DNA of 64,000 bases from Raphanus sativus (taxonomy: Eukaryota; Streptophyta; Magnoliopsida; Brassicales; Brassicaceae). The stretch lies in assembly GCF_000801105.2 (NCBI RefSeq), contig NC_079515.1, forward strand, positions 62,001 to 126,000, given 5' to 3'. A program made the translations under genes and the position numbers. Under the pieces are notes generated by a model. That model was given only the letters and a program-made list of their open reading frames with translations, was not told the DNA's origin and made no database searches. The first letter of the stretch is position 1. Every line of letters begins with the position of its first letter. This document shows, piece after piece, positions 53,956 through 64,000 of the stretch.

Positions 53956-53983
53956 CCGGCGCGTAGCGCCGGAATACCACTGG

Positions 53984-54700
53984 TTAACACTAAAATAAAG
54001 AAAAGAAAGATAACTATCTGGAACAAAGCAAAATAAATAAAATAGTATATAATATTCAAGTTGTGATTCAATCCGCCACTGATTGAAAGAAAGATCCATT
54101 CACCTCTTAAAAAGAAAGAGAACTAATCTTCAAGAGTCCTCTTGTCGTTGGCATAGAAAAGGTGGGATTTGTCTATTGTATAGGTTCTCCATATGATATA
54201 GTATAGATTATATATTTGTTGTGTGTTTTGTTTTGTGTTTAAGATGTTGAATCTGGGAAAAGTAATAGTATAATAGAAGCAATGGGTAGATCCGTCAAAG
54301 AGTTTGTATATATATAATAAAATTTAGTAACGGCAAGTCAGGAGTCGTCGGTGGATCGTAGGAAACGTGATTGAATCTTAGTCATCTTTCTTATACGTGT
54401 TAAGATTGATTTTGATTTACAGCCGCCGCCTCTTTTGCTTGGCAAACCCCTCTATGCCTATAATTGCCTCACATACGTACACTTTTGCATGTTCAATCCA
54501 ATTCTCTTTTGAAGTCATTGGTACATTTGCATGTTGAATCACTTCTCTTCTTTCTTTCTTGGAAGATTAAGAGGATAACATTTCAAAATTCTGAATCTTC
54601 TTTTCTTTTTGTTCGTTCGGGTTAAATCTTTTTCTTTTTGATTCAGGGTATTGATCTTGAGCTTCAAGTTTGGAATCTGAATAAAGATTTTTCTTTATTG
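53984..54700. other. RGLG1 upstream region, second copy
   Basis: Reverse complement of about 18163-19140 without the MITE. The unoccupied MITE site TAGTATATAATATTC is at about 54043-54057. No coding similarity is seen. Confidence 0.6.
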
Positions 54701-56987
54701 ATGGGAGGAGGAAATTCTAAAGAAGATTGGAGGCAAGAGTCGCCATCTTCATCATCATCATCATCATCATGGGCGTCTCATCAGAGTTATCCTCAGTCTG
54801 GACCAGGCAGCTACAACTACCCTCCTCCACCCTCTTTTTCTCCATCTCCTGCGGCTCCCAGTTTTGGTGATCATCTTCCTCAGCCGCCTTCTTATAGTCA
54901 AGAGCAGGGCTATGCTTATCCTTATCCTCCCCCACAGCCACAGCCACAGCCTTTGCAGACTACTCATGCTGCTTCTTCTTCTGATAGAAAAAAGTTTGAT
55001 CGTAGGTATTCCAAAATATCTGATAATTACGCTTCTTTAGATCAGGTGAGAGAGCTTCTTTCTTTCTTTCTTTCTTTCTAACAAGTGATGAATGAATGAT
55101 ACAGATATAGTTTTGGTTTTGCCTTAAAAAAATAGTGTTTCTACGATGATTCCACAGGTGTCAGAGGCTCTAGGGCGTGCGGGTCTTGAATCTTCTAATC
55201 TTATCCTCGGTATTGATTTCACCAAAAGCAATGAATGGACAGGTTGCTTTGAGCTTTTTCCTTTCTTTCTTATATGATACAAATCTTCATCTAGGACATG
55301 CTTGGGCTAATCATCATCATCATCATTGTTTGGTTTCTGTGCTGCTGCAGGCGCCAAGTCCTTCAATAAGAAAAGCTTGCATCATATCAGCAGCAATACT
55401 CCCAATCCTTATGAACAAGCTATCACTATCATTGGAAGAACCTTAGCCTCCTTTGACGAGGACAACTTAATTCCTTGTTTTGGGTTTGGTGACGGTAAGT
55501 ATATCCACTGCTTACTTGGTGTCTTTTGTTATTTCAGATAATTAGTGCAATGGTTAAATATCATCAACATATATTTTGCTCTCTCTTTTTTTTTTGGCAG
55601 CATCAACTCATGATCAAGACGTGTTTAGTTTCTATCCAGAGGGTCGATCCTCTAATGGATTTGAGCAAGTTTTGGCTCGCTACAGAGATATTGTCCCTCA
55701 CCTTAAGCTCGCAGGTAGGTTTCTTTTTTTCTTTGTATCTCATTGTCAAACGCAAACTTTCAAGTACTTAGTTAAATAAACCCGTGTGTAATTGTATTCG
55801 TATTATTCAGGACCGACATCTTTTGCACCCATCATTGAAATGGCGATGACAGTGGTTGAGCAGAGTAGTGGCCAATACCATGTGTTAGTGATCATAGCCG
55901 ATGGACAGGTTAATATTTTTAATGCCTAAGCTGTGATATGTTGATACCTCTGATCTCTCTGTTGTGTCTAAGGATATCAATCAATCTCAGGTAACAAGAA
56001 GTGTGGATACGGAACATGGGCAATTAAGTCCCCAGGAACAGAGGACTGTTGATGCAATTGTGAAAGCAAGGTTTGTGTGAAAAATATCTACTACTACTAC
56101 TTTTGTGTTTCAATTTTATTTTCTTCTTTGTAGGTGTGTTAAGTAATTCGTTCCTTTTTCTTTTCTGTTGGGTGTTGCATGCAGTACACTTCCTTTGTCA
56201 ATAGTGTTAGTCGGGGTGGGGGATGGACCATGGGACATGATGCAGGAGTTTGATGATAACATACCTTCCCGAGCTTTTGATAACTTCCAAGTAAAACATT
56301 ACCTCCCTTTTTCTTTTTTTCTTCTTTTCTTTCAATGAAACATTGATTCTTGCATTTACCCCATCTCTCTTTTATCTGTTTATAATATAGTTTGTGAACT
56401 TCACGGAGATCATGTCGAAGAACAAAGAGCAGTCTCGGAAGGAGACAGAATTCGCACTCTCTGCTCTCATGGAGATTCCTCCACAGTACAAAGCCACCAT
56501 CGAGCTTGGCCTTTTAGGGTACTACTTCACCTAAACCCCCCCCCAAAAAACTTGTATTGTTTTTTATGAATGTACTTTTATTCTTCTCTTCCTGTGGCAG
56601 GCGAAGAAATGGGAGTATCCCAGAGAGAATCCCACTTCCACCTCCGGTGCAGAGCGGTTCAACATTCTTCAACCCCTCCAAAGCTTCCCCAATACCGAAT
56701 TTTGAACCTAGTGTTCCTACTTATCCCATGGAAACCAAGGATGTTGACGATAATCAGGTTGAAAAATATAGTACAAGTGTTTGAAATGTTTTCTTTTATA
56801 TATAAACTCTGCTCTTATACAGTTTGGTTTTTCTTGTGAACAACAACAGCTATGCCCGATATGTCTGACCAATCCCAAAAACATGGCGTTTGGTTGCGGC
56901 CATCAGACATGTTGTGAATGCGGTCCAGGCCTTAAGGTGTGTCCTATTTGTCGTGCATCCATCCAGACCAGAATTAAGCTCTACTAG
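54701..56987 (+). CDS. RGLG1: RGLG1 E3 ubiquitin ligase, second copy
   Basis: Ten exons: 54701-55045, 55158-55242, 55351-55494, 55601-55714, 55811-55908, 55991-56070, 56185-56290, 56391-56518, 56601-56757, 56850-56987. Exon lengths equal those of the first copy except exon 1 (345 against 339 nt, two extra Ser codons). All introns are GT/AG, including intron 4 (GCAG/GTAGGT) where the first copy has GC. The product has 464 residues with MGGGNSKED, the VWA/copine domain and the RING finger CPICL...[20 protein letters not shown] few residues differ (for example QPLQTTH for QPSQSTH). Confidence 0.93.
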
Positions 56988-57457
56988 CACCAATCTCTCT
57001 CTCTCTCTCTGTAAAAAGAATGATAATAAGAAATGGGTTCTTTTGTTCTTTGATTGGTTTCCGAAACTTTTAGCTTGTTGGCAAATTTCTTTTTACTTTT
57101 AGTGCTTTTTTGCTTTGACTTTCTCTTCATCTGTCAAAGAATCCTATTTTCATCATCAAAAAGGCTTTGCTGTTTTATATATATTTTCTCCCTCCCATAT
57201 AAATGTAGAATACAAGCCCACTAAAGACATCTCAAATCTTTTTCTTACAGCAAAAAGGCCTATTACTGAAATGGGCTTAAAGCAATATTCACCACTCATC
57301 AATTATCCACTCACTTCTAAAAATTTATAATAATTCCAAAAAAAAAGAAAAAAAATTCCAAAAAGGTTGGCTCACTTTTTGCTTCTTGTTCTGCTGACGA
57401 TTGATTCTTAGCTTGTAGCCATATAATAATCCAAACAGGGAGAGAATATAGCTTTTC
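56988..57457. other. Spacer between RGLG1 and methyltransferase, second copy
   Basis: About 470 bases, counterpart of 15473-15923, with a shorter (CT)n run directly after the RGLG1 stop (about 56996-57010). No coding sign. Confidence 0.6.
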
Positions 57458-58411
57458 ATGGATTCTCTTCGATTCAACCTTCACCAATCTCCCTTTCAGC
57501 TGAGACCCAGAAAAACTTTTCGACCGAGAATCACTAGCATTTCGAACCAAACCGATGAAACCGATCCGCGACCAACATCCTCGCCCGGTAAGATCCAACG
57601 CTTAGTACTCAACAATGAAGGTCGTACCAAACTCAACTCCGGTCCTGACCGCGAATTCTATTCATACCCACGGTTCGTGAACCACGTCGACGACGGCTTC
57701 ATATCCTCCTTAACGGATCTCTACAGAAACCGGTTAAGATCCGGTTCGATTGTATTAGACATGATGAGCTCATGGGTTAGCCATCTACCAGAAGAGGTGA
57801 AGTTCGAGAAAGTAGTGGGACATGGTCTTAACGCACAGGAACTTGCCAGAAACCCTAGACTCGATTACTTCTTCATCAAGGATCTTAACGAGGATCAGAA
57901 ACTCGAGTTCCAAGACAAATATTTCGATGCGGTTTTATGTTCTGTCGGTGTACAGTATCTACAACAACCCGAAAAGGTGCGTTTAAAAAAATAAATAATA
58001 ATAAGGTGCGTAATAGTAAAACTTGATATATATATATATATATATATCTGTCTATTTCCTAAACCGGACATGGATATTAACGCGCAGTTGTTTGCGGAAG
58101 TGTATAGAGTGTTAAAACCTGGAGGTGCGTTGATAGTGAGTTTTAGCAATCGGATGTTTTATGAGAAAGCAATCAGGGTTTGGAGAGATGGAACCGAGTA
58201 CGGTCGGGTGCAGCTGGTGGTTCAGTACTTTCAGTCTGTCCAAGGGTTTACTCAGCCGGAGATCATCCGGCAACAGCCTCCTCCTAGTGGTGGTGGAGGA
58301 GCTGAGAAACCGGTTTTTAATTGGTTTATGGGTTTAATTGGTTTAGCTTCTAGGCCAGACCCTTTTAATGCTGTGATTGCTTATAAGAATTTCAAACCTC
58401 TGTATGAGTAA
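57458..58411 (+). CDS. SAM-dependent methyltransferase, second copy
   Basis: Two exons, 57458-57976 and 58088-58411, the same lengths as in the first copy, giving 280 residues. The intron (GTGCGT...GCGCAG) contains a (TA)n run and stop codons, which confirms that the open intron of the first copy is not coding. The first base of exon 2 differs (TTG for GTG), replacing Val with Leu in QQPEK/LFAEVYR. SAM-binding and LKPGGALIVSFSNRMF segments are unchanged. Confidence 0.88.
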
Positions 58412-59236
58412 ACAAAGTAACAAACAAATAGTGTATTATTATTTATTTAAGAGTGTAAATGCATTATCACGTTTTTTCTGATATTACTACGAATGGAAAG
58501 TATATAGAAAAGAAGTTGATCTTGAATAACAAGTTTGAAACTTAGATAAGAAAGTAAAAGAAGCTTTGAACCTAGAGGACCAAATCCAGCTGGAGAAACT
58601 TGCATGAGAAATTCAAAAACAGTAAAAAAGAAAATTTTAGATTTCTAGAAACCAATGGGATTAGAGGAACCTACAATACAAAAGAATTATCTGAAAGAAA
58701 AAAAAATCATACAATGTGGAAATTATAATATAGTATGACATAATTTTCATCAATAGCATGCATGTGTTTGTTTGATTCGTTTTGTTCGTAGATTCATGGA
58801 CAATTTTAATAATATCCAAGCAAGGTAGCTTTGTCCCTTTCCACGAGTATCACGAGTTGCTTATATTATGATTTTTGATTTTATCTATGCCAACATTACT
58901 AAAAATACGTTATATTATGTTAATTGCATGTAGTACTACTGACGTACAGTTAATTAGTAAATGTTAAATTAGTAGCTATGAAGAAGTTACCAACAAAACT
59001 AATTTGGTTAAACGTTTGTCAAAGAAATCATCTGCGGAAGTGTCAAAGACACAAAACAAATATTGAACCATAGATGAAGCAAAGAAGTTGATTCGAAGTT
59101 GCCCCTTGTTTTCTTAAATCCCTTTTTACGTGTATATATACATGCATGTGTATACTACTAACCCAATCATTCACCTCAACACATCATATCCTTCACACAT
59201 ATTTTTTCTTCAACCCCTTCCTCCTCGATCGCCAGT
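58412..59236. other. Second-copy spacer with SEOa promoter
   Basis: Counterpart of 13715-14530. TATATATA (59133-59140) and CATGCATG (59141-59148) repeat the arrangement upstream of the first SEOa copy, about 90-105 bases before the ATG. No gene is seen. Confidence 0.55.
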
Positions 59237-62026
59237 ATGGCCAAACGCTTCCAGTTGAACCCAAAGCCCTTCGGTACTAACCCACCAGCCGATCCTCTCA
59301 AAAGGGTCTCTCTGATCCCAAGATCCGCCGAGCAGAAGCTGACTGATAACCTAGGCGAGAGGCGTCCCGTAGCCGCGAAAACTCACGAAGACGGAGAACA
59401 ATCAGATGGTCACCATGTTGCTCCTCCTCCAAACACTGTGGAACCTCCTACTAAGGTGATGGATCACGAGCCCGAGACGAAGATCGGTTCTGTAGTCCCT
59501 AAGACCGCACATCATCCACATTCATCTGAGGATATCGTCGATGCCAATAGTCGACACTCTTTGGTGCCGAGATCATTGGGTGACAACTCTCTCGGTGGAA
59601 GATTTGGACCGGGAAAGAAACAAGCTTTCCATAGAAATGGGAGACCCATGTTTTCACTATCTGATGACCGAGTGATGGCCGATAGAGTCTTGAAGACTCA
59701 TAGTCCAGACATGATCTTCTTTGATGTCAAATCACTTCTCTCCGTTGTTGATGACATCTTCAAGTCTCATGTCCCATCCATCGACTCCTCTGCTCCTAAG
59801 GTTTTTTTTGTTTTGTTTCTTGCTTCGCAATCAATCCCCCCCCCCCCCAATTTAAATATATATATGTAGACTAATTCCATTTTTCTTTCAAATTCATCAA
59901 AATTGTGCAGCCGTCACTCGTTTTCAAGGACTACACAGACCATGTCTCCTTTGAGACATTCGCGGACCTCATCGATCAAATCTCTTGCGAGGTATATACA
60001 TACAGTCATACTCATAAGAAGCTTTCTTATTTTAACATTCGATTCATTTTCTTAATGTCTCTGACACAGATCGAGTGCAAGTGTCTTCATGGTGGTGACT
60101 CTCACGGTATGAAGACAACAGGGCTTCACTTAGACAGTCGCAATACGGCGACGTTCTCTGTTCTGTCAATGGTCTCCAAATACCGCTGGGATGCTAAGCT
60201 AGTCCTTATCCTAGCCGCTTTGGCCGTCAAATACGGCGTTTTCCTCCTCCTCGCAGAGACATACGCAACAAATCAGCTCACTAAATCTCTGGCACTCATC
60301 AAACAGCTGCCTAGCATCTTCTCTAGGCAGAACGCGCTACACCAGCGTCTCGACAAGACCCGAGTTCTGATGCAAGACATGGTTGATCTCACCACTACCA
60401 TCATCCATATCCATCAACTACCACCTAACCATATCACAGCCGCTTTTACCGATCATGTCCCCACTGCAGTTTACTGGATTGTTCGCTGTGTTCTGATCTG
60501 CGCTTCTCATATCAATGGCGCCAGTGGTTTCAAGCAGGAGTACGTACACAAAAACAAAACAAAAAAAAATATATCCTGATTTGAAGATTTCTTGACATTC
60601 AAGAAAACAGTTTAAAGTGTTTTTTTTTCTTTTTAATGATATTTGGGGTGGGCAGCCAAATCATGTCGTTTATGGAAGTTTCGGAGATACATGAGAATAG
60701 TGAAAGGCTTAGGAAGATCAATGCTTACCTGCTAGAACAACTCAAGAAGAGTCACTTGACCATTGGTGAGATTTATTGCATAATTCGAGTTCAATTATAT
60801 TTTCTCTCGCTTTTGATTCTCTGATCTCGAGCTCTCTCTGTATACAATACAATACAATACAGAGGATGGTATCATGGAAGACGAGTATCAAGAACTCATT
60901 CAGACGTTCACTACTATCATTCACGTTGACGTTGTTCCTCCTCTGATTCGTCTTCTCAGACCCATTGACTTTCTTTACCATGGAGATGGTGCTTCCAAGA
61001 GACGCGTAATCTAACCTAAAGAATATTTTTCTTTCAAATTCTCTTTGCCGCTCCTTTTGATTATGTCTGATCCGTTTTCAACCATTAATTAACTAAACTA
61101 GGTTGGGATCAATGTGCTCACCCAAAAGCACGTCCTTCTTCTGGTATCTGACCTAGAAAACATCGAAAAAGAGCTCTACATCCTGGAATCGCTCTACACA
61201 GAAGCATGGCAGCAATCATTCGAGATTCTATGGGTCCCAGTTCAAGATTTCTGGACAGAAGCCGATGATGCTAAGTTCGAGTCACTTCATTCCAACATGA
61301 AGTGGTACGTTCTTGGAGAGCCTCGGAGGTTAAGGAGATCTGCTGTCAGGTTTGTGAGACAATGGTGGGGATTCAAGAACAGACCTATTCTCATTGCACT
61401 TGATCCCAAAGGTCAAGTTATGTCCACTAACGCTTTCCCCATGGTCTGGATCTGGCAACCCTTCGCCCATCCATTCACGACCTCAAGGGAACGTGATCTC
61501 TGGGGTGAACAGGAGTGGAATCTTGAGTTCTTGATTGATGGCACTGATCCTCACTCCCTTAACCAGGTTTTCCTTTATTCATAAAAAGAAAAAACAGAGT
61601 ATTTCTTTGTAAAATAATATTCCTTGTGCTACAAGTAACCTAAAGAATATTTTTTCTTATATCAGCTTGTTGAAGGAAAATACATATGTCTCTATGGAGG
61701 AGAAGACATGCAATGGATCAGAAGCTTCACTAGTCTGTGGCGTAGTGTCGCAAAAGCAGCAAACATTCAAGTCGAGATGGTTTATGTTGGAAAAAGGAAC
61801 CCTAAGAAGGGAATCCAGCCGATAATCAACACAATCAGAGACGAAAACCTCAGCCACACACTCCCGGACTTGTTCCAGATCTGGTTCTTCTGGACGAGGA
61901 TAGAGAGCATGTGGGAGTCGAAGCAACGGATGCTAAAAGCCCACGGAACCAAAGGCTTTAAAGAAGAGGAAAAGGACCTTGTTCTGCAAGAAATCGTTGC
62001 TATGTTAGGTTTTGGAGGAGAAGGAG
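59237..62026 (+). CDS. SEOa: SEOa sieve element occlusion protein, second copy, cut by the gap
   Basis: Exons 59237-59800, 59911-59991, 60070-60539, 60656-60765, 60863-61005, 61102-61566 and 61666-62026 (incomplete). Lengths match the first copy except exon 3, six bases shorter (GLHLDSRN against GLHSHLDSRN). The frame is open to the gap and covers about 731 residues, through FWTRIESMWESKQRMLKAHG and MLGFGGEG. The last about 95 residues, with the cysteine motif, would lie beyond the N run but the following DNA is unrelated. A C10 run in intron 1 (59837-59848) is not in the first copy. Confidence 0.92.
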
Positions 62027-62126
62027 NNNNNNNNNNNNNNNNNNNNNNNNNNNNNNNNNNNNNNNNNNNNNNNNNNNNNNNNNNNNNNNNNNNNNNNNNN
62101 NNNNNNNNNNNNNNNNNNNNNNNNNN
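62027..62126. other. Assembly gap (100 N)
   Basis: Exactly 100 N inside the last SEOa exon. The DNA to the right matches 23968 onward, which lies on the far side of the MFS and GT17 genes, so the join is not natural continuity. Confidence 0.99.
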
Positions 62127-62465
62127 CATAAAACATCAATCTTTCACATACAAATGGAATATATTACTTTCTGTTCTTTTTTTTCTTTCCCAGACCGGTT
62201 TTACTTAGATTTTGTTACTGTATGCAATAATTAATTAGCACTTGCTCTATTCATACATACATAGTAATATTTGTGTTAGAATCATTTTGATATAATTAAA
62301 TCTGAAATTATACAAGGGGGCTTGAAAATAAATTGGATTGGGTTCATTAAAGGTGATGTTTCATAATTCTAATATTGATTTCTTTTAGAAAGAAAAACCT
62401 TAGAAAAGGAAGTTTGGTGCATCTATGGCTTAGTAGGAAAATGTGTCGTTTGTGTATTTTGTTGA
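62127..62465. other. Piece C, direct copy of 23968-25364 without the Helitron
   Basis: Matches the first copy base for base apart from scattered changes. At 62374-62376 it runs straight through the Helitron target, ...CTAATATTGATTTC. No gene. Confidence 0.8.
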
Positions 62466-63467
62466 TAGAGATGTCAATTAGGCTGCCCAGGTCCAAATGG
62501 GCTGTTCAAATAGACACACCAGTCCAAATGGACATTATTTTTTCAAATCCAAATTGTACCATATCAAATTGTTTTGACCAAATTGGCCCATTCCAAATGG
62601 GCATTCCGCAAAATCCAAATACATTTCTGTTTTTACATTTATAAAAATATAAGTTTCATAAGTTTTACACATTAAAATTCATATGTTTTACACATCCAAA
62701 ATACGATTTCACGAGATTTGGCGAGAAAAAAAGATTTTATCGTTTTGACGGGAAAACATGATTTTATCGTTTTGACGGGAAAACATGGTTTTGTCGTTTT
62801 ACTGGGAAAATACAATTTGACGGTTTTGGGCGAAAAACATAATTTCACGGTTTTGGCGAAACTCATGTTTTTGCGGTTTTGACGGTAAAACACGATTTCA
62901 CGATTTTGGCGGGAAAACGCTATTTTACGGTTTTAATGGGAAAACGCGATTTCACGGTTTTGACGGGAAAACGCGATTTCAAGGTTTTGGCGGAAAAATG
63001 CGATTTCACTGGTTTGGCGGGAAATACAATTTCACGGTTTTGGCGGGAAAACATGATTTCACGGATTTGGCGGGAAAACAAAATTTTAGCGGGAAAATGC
63101 GTTTTTACGGTTTTGGTAAGAAAACACGATTTCGCGGTTTTGACGGGAAAACTGAATTTTTCGATTTTGGCAGATAAACGCAATTATGCAAATTTGATGG
63201 AAGAGACATGGGAGAGAGGCGACTTGCGAGTCGAGAGTCGAAAGACGGTAAAAGTGAGACTGATTTTAGATTTCTTATCTCTCCAATACTAATCCTAAAT
63301 ATTTTTAATACATGGACGGTCCATATTTATTTGGTTTTGTCTATTGGCTTTGGGCGTATTTAGGTGAAGCCCATTTAGACAGAAAATATTTCGGACGGAT
63401 TTGAACGTAGTCCATATGGATTTGGACATGGGCCGCCGATAGACAATGTGTCAAATTTACATCCCTA
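62466..63467. mobile_element. hAT-like non-autonomous element, 1002 bp
   Basis: Flanked by the 8-bp duplication TTTGTTGA (62458-62465 and 63468-63475); the first copy has the site once (about 25356-25363). The ends are TAGAGATGTCAATT and the complement TAGGGATGTAAATT, a TIR and duplication length typical of hAT elements. The subterminal sequence GGCTGCCCAGGTCCAAATGG also has an inverted partner near the right end (CCATGTCCAAATCC on the other strand). No transposase is present. The centre is a minisatellite. Confidence 0.85.
62700..63180. repeat. 27-bp minisatellite inside the hAT-like element
   Basis: About 17 imperfect units of a 27-base word such as GCGATTTCACGGTTTTGACG followed by GGAAAAC. 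Because the period is divisible by three, both strands show long frames with 9-residue periodicity (for example KRDFTVLTG on plus). These are repeat artefacts, not genes. Confidence 0.85.
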
Positions 63468-63735
63468 TTTGTTGATAGTATAATTGATGACAGCCTATTC
63501 ATCTCCAATTAAACTCTATTTTGTGGTTACAGATTGATTTTCCTTTTATAGCTAAACGAATCATGGACTCCTAAAATCTAAAATCAGAGCTCGCTACATA
63601 TTACACATGGTTTATTTTCCATTACCAATATTTATCATTAATTTCTAGGAGATAACCTTTTTATCTTGAAGAATCAATCATCAACCAAGAAAAAACTACG
63701 AGTATTAATTATAATTATAGAATGATAGTTCAAAG
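63468..63735. other. Piece C flank after the hAT-like element
   Basis: Direct copy of about 25364-25630 of the first copy. It ends where a LINE tail begins. No gene. Confidence 0.7.
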
Positions 63736-64000
63736 TTTTTTTTTTTTTGAGCAAACCCAGATTTCATTCATTCATCCTAAAAAGAGTTAGCCTCCACCAA
63801 CAGAGGTTACAACACAAGCAGAGAGAGCTGACTTAGCCAGAGAGTCAGCCTCCAAATTGTTCAAACGGGGTACATGAGCAAAAGAGATGACATCAAAGCA
63901 AGCACCAAAATGATAAATATCAAACATAATGCCAAACAAAGCTGGCCTTGACTCCTTATTCCTCAGCATGTTGACAAGAGATAGAGAGTCGGACAGAATC
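63736..64000 (-). mobile_element. 3' end of a second LINE, running off the window
   Basis: T13 (63736-63748) followed by GAGCAAAC on plus is, on minus, ...GTTTGCTC plus poly(A), the same GCTC-An terminus as the full-length LINE at 34163. From 64000 down to 63787 a minus frame encodes the end of ORF2 RNase H: SDSLSLVNMLRNKESRPALF, then FDVISFAHVPRLNNLEADSL and AKSALSACVVTSVGGG, then stop. The first copy lacks this insertion (its DNA continues at about 25631). Protein divergence from the first LINE shows a different family member. Confidence 0.85.

Larger units (their letters stand above)
49994..53983 (+). mobile_element. Helitron-like element, 3990 bp, with a ruined RPA-like gene
   Basis: Starts TCTAATACAATAAAGTAGAC and ends with hairpin CCGGCGCGTAGCGCCGG (53956-53972), seven bases, then CTGG before host T, matching Helitron 5' TC and 3' hairpin plus CTRRT. 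The first copy lacks it: CATGATTAACACTAAA is continuous there (reverse of about 19131-19150). Host TTAA appears on both sides, which is not usual for Helitrons. It carries OB-fold pieces of a replication protein A-like gene but no Rep/helicase, so it is non-autonomous. Confidence 0.85.

Noticed and set aside
62700..63180. CRISPR-like array
   Set aside because: Units are contiguous and imperfect with no unique spacers, and the DNA is plant nuclear.
62879..63292. 137-residue plus frame and 87-residue minus frame as genes
   Set aside because: Both are translations of a 27-bp minisatellite inside a transposon; the 9-residue periodicity is the repeat itself.
1..64000. tRNA, rRNA or microRNA genes
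   Set aside because: I looked for T-loop words and known miRNA sequences and saw none; without a covariance search small RNAs cannot be excluded.

Overview
The window is plant nuclear DNA, almost certainly from a Brassica-type crucifer. Genes have short AT-rich introns with GT/AG junctions, and the gene order matches, from memory, the top of Arabidopsis thaliana chromosome 3 (At3g01760 down to At3g01516). The window has three gaps of exactly 100 N (43878-43977, 49216-49315, 62027-62126), so it is a stretch of draft scaffold. No search was run; family and Arabidopsis names come from recognising the translated exons.

Region 1 (1-23.6 kb) is a compact gene block: the 5' part of an LHT-type amino-acid transporter, mitochondrial ribosomal protein mL54, arabinogalactan protein AGP11, a remnant of an alpha/beta-hydrolase gene, the tandem phloem P-protein genes SEOR1 and SEOa, a SAM-dependent methyltransferase, the ubiquitin ligase RGLG1 (all on minus), a nodulin-like MFS transporter (minus) and a GT17 glycosyltransferase (plus), then a lone orphan exon. 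Region 2 (23.6-36 kb) has a 1.05-kb Helitron, MYB57, a universal-stress-protein gene whose second intron holds a full-length 6.1-kb LINE, and a small membrane-protein gene. Region 3 (36-43.9 kb) is gene-free AT-rich DNA that ends in an array of a roughly 349-bp satellite running into the first gap.

Region 4 (44-64 kb) is a second, slightly different copy of parts of region 1, in three gap-bounded pieces. Piece A (43978-49215) is inverted and carries the hydrolase remnant, AGP11, mL54 and the LHT gene; AGP11 and LHT carry frameshifts and mL54 a changed C-terminus. Piece B (49316-62026) is inverted and carries RGLG1, the methyltransferase and most of SEOa, all with open frames, plus a 4-kb Helitron. 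Piece C (62127-64000) is in direct orientation and matches the DNA beyond the GT17 gene, with a hAT-like element and a LINE 3' end. The order and orientation of A, B and C do not fit one simple inversion, so misplaced homeologous, paralogous or allelic contigs are the likeliest explanation. The second copy supplies empty sites that prove several transposon insertions to the base.

The genes do not form one pathway. SEOR1 and SEOa are partners in sieve-element P-protein filaments; the rest are neighbours by ancestry. I found no convincing new biological system. The most informative items are the mobile-element insertions, a set of tiny poly(A) insertions with target-site duplications, the satellite array, and splice or frame differences between the two gene copies.
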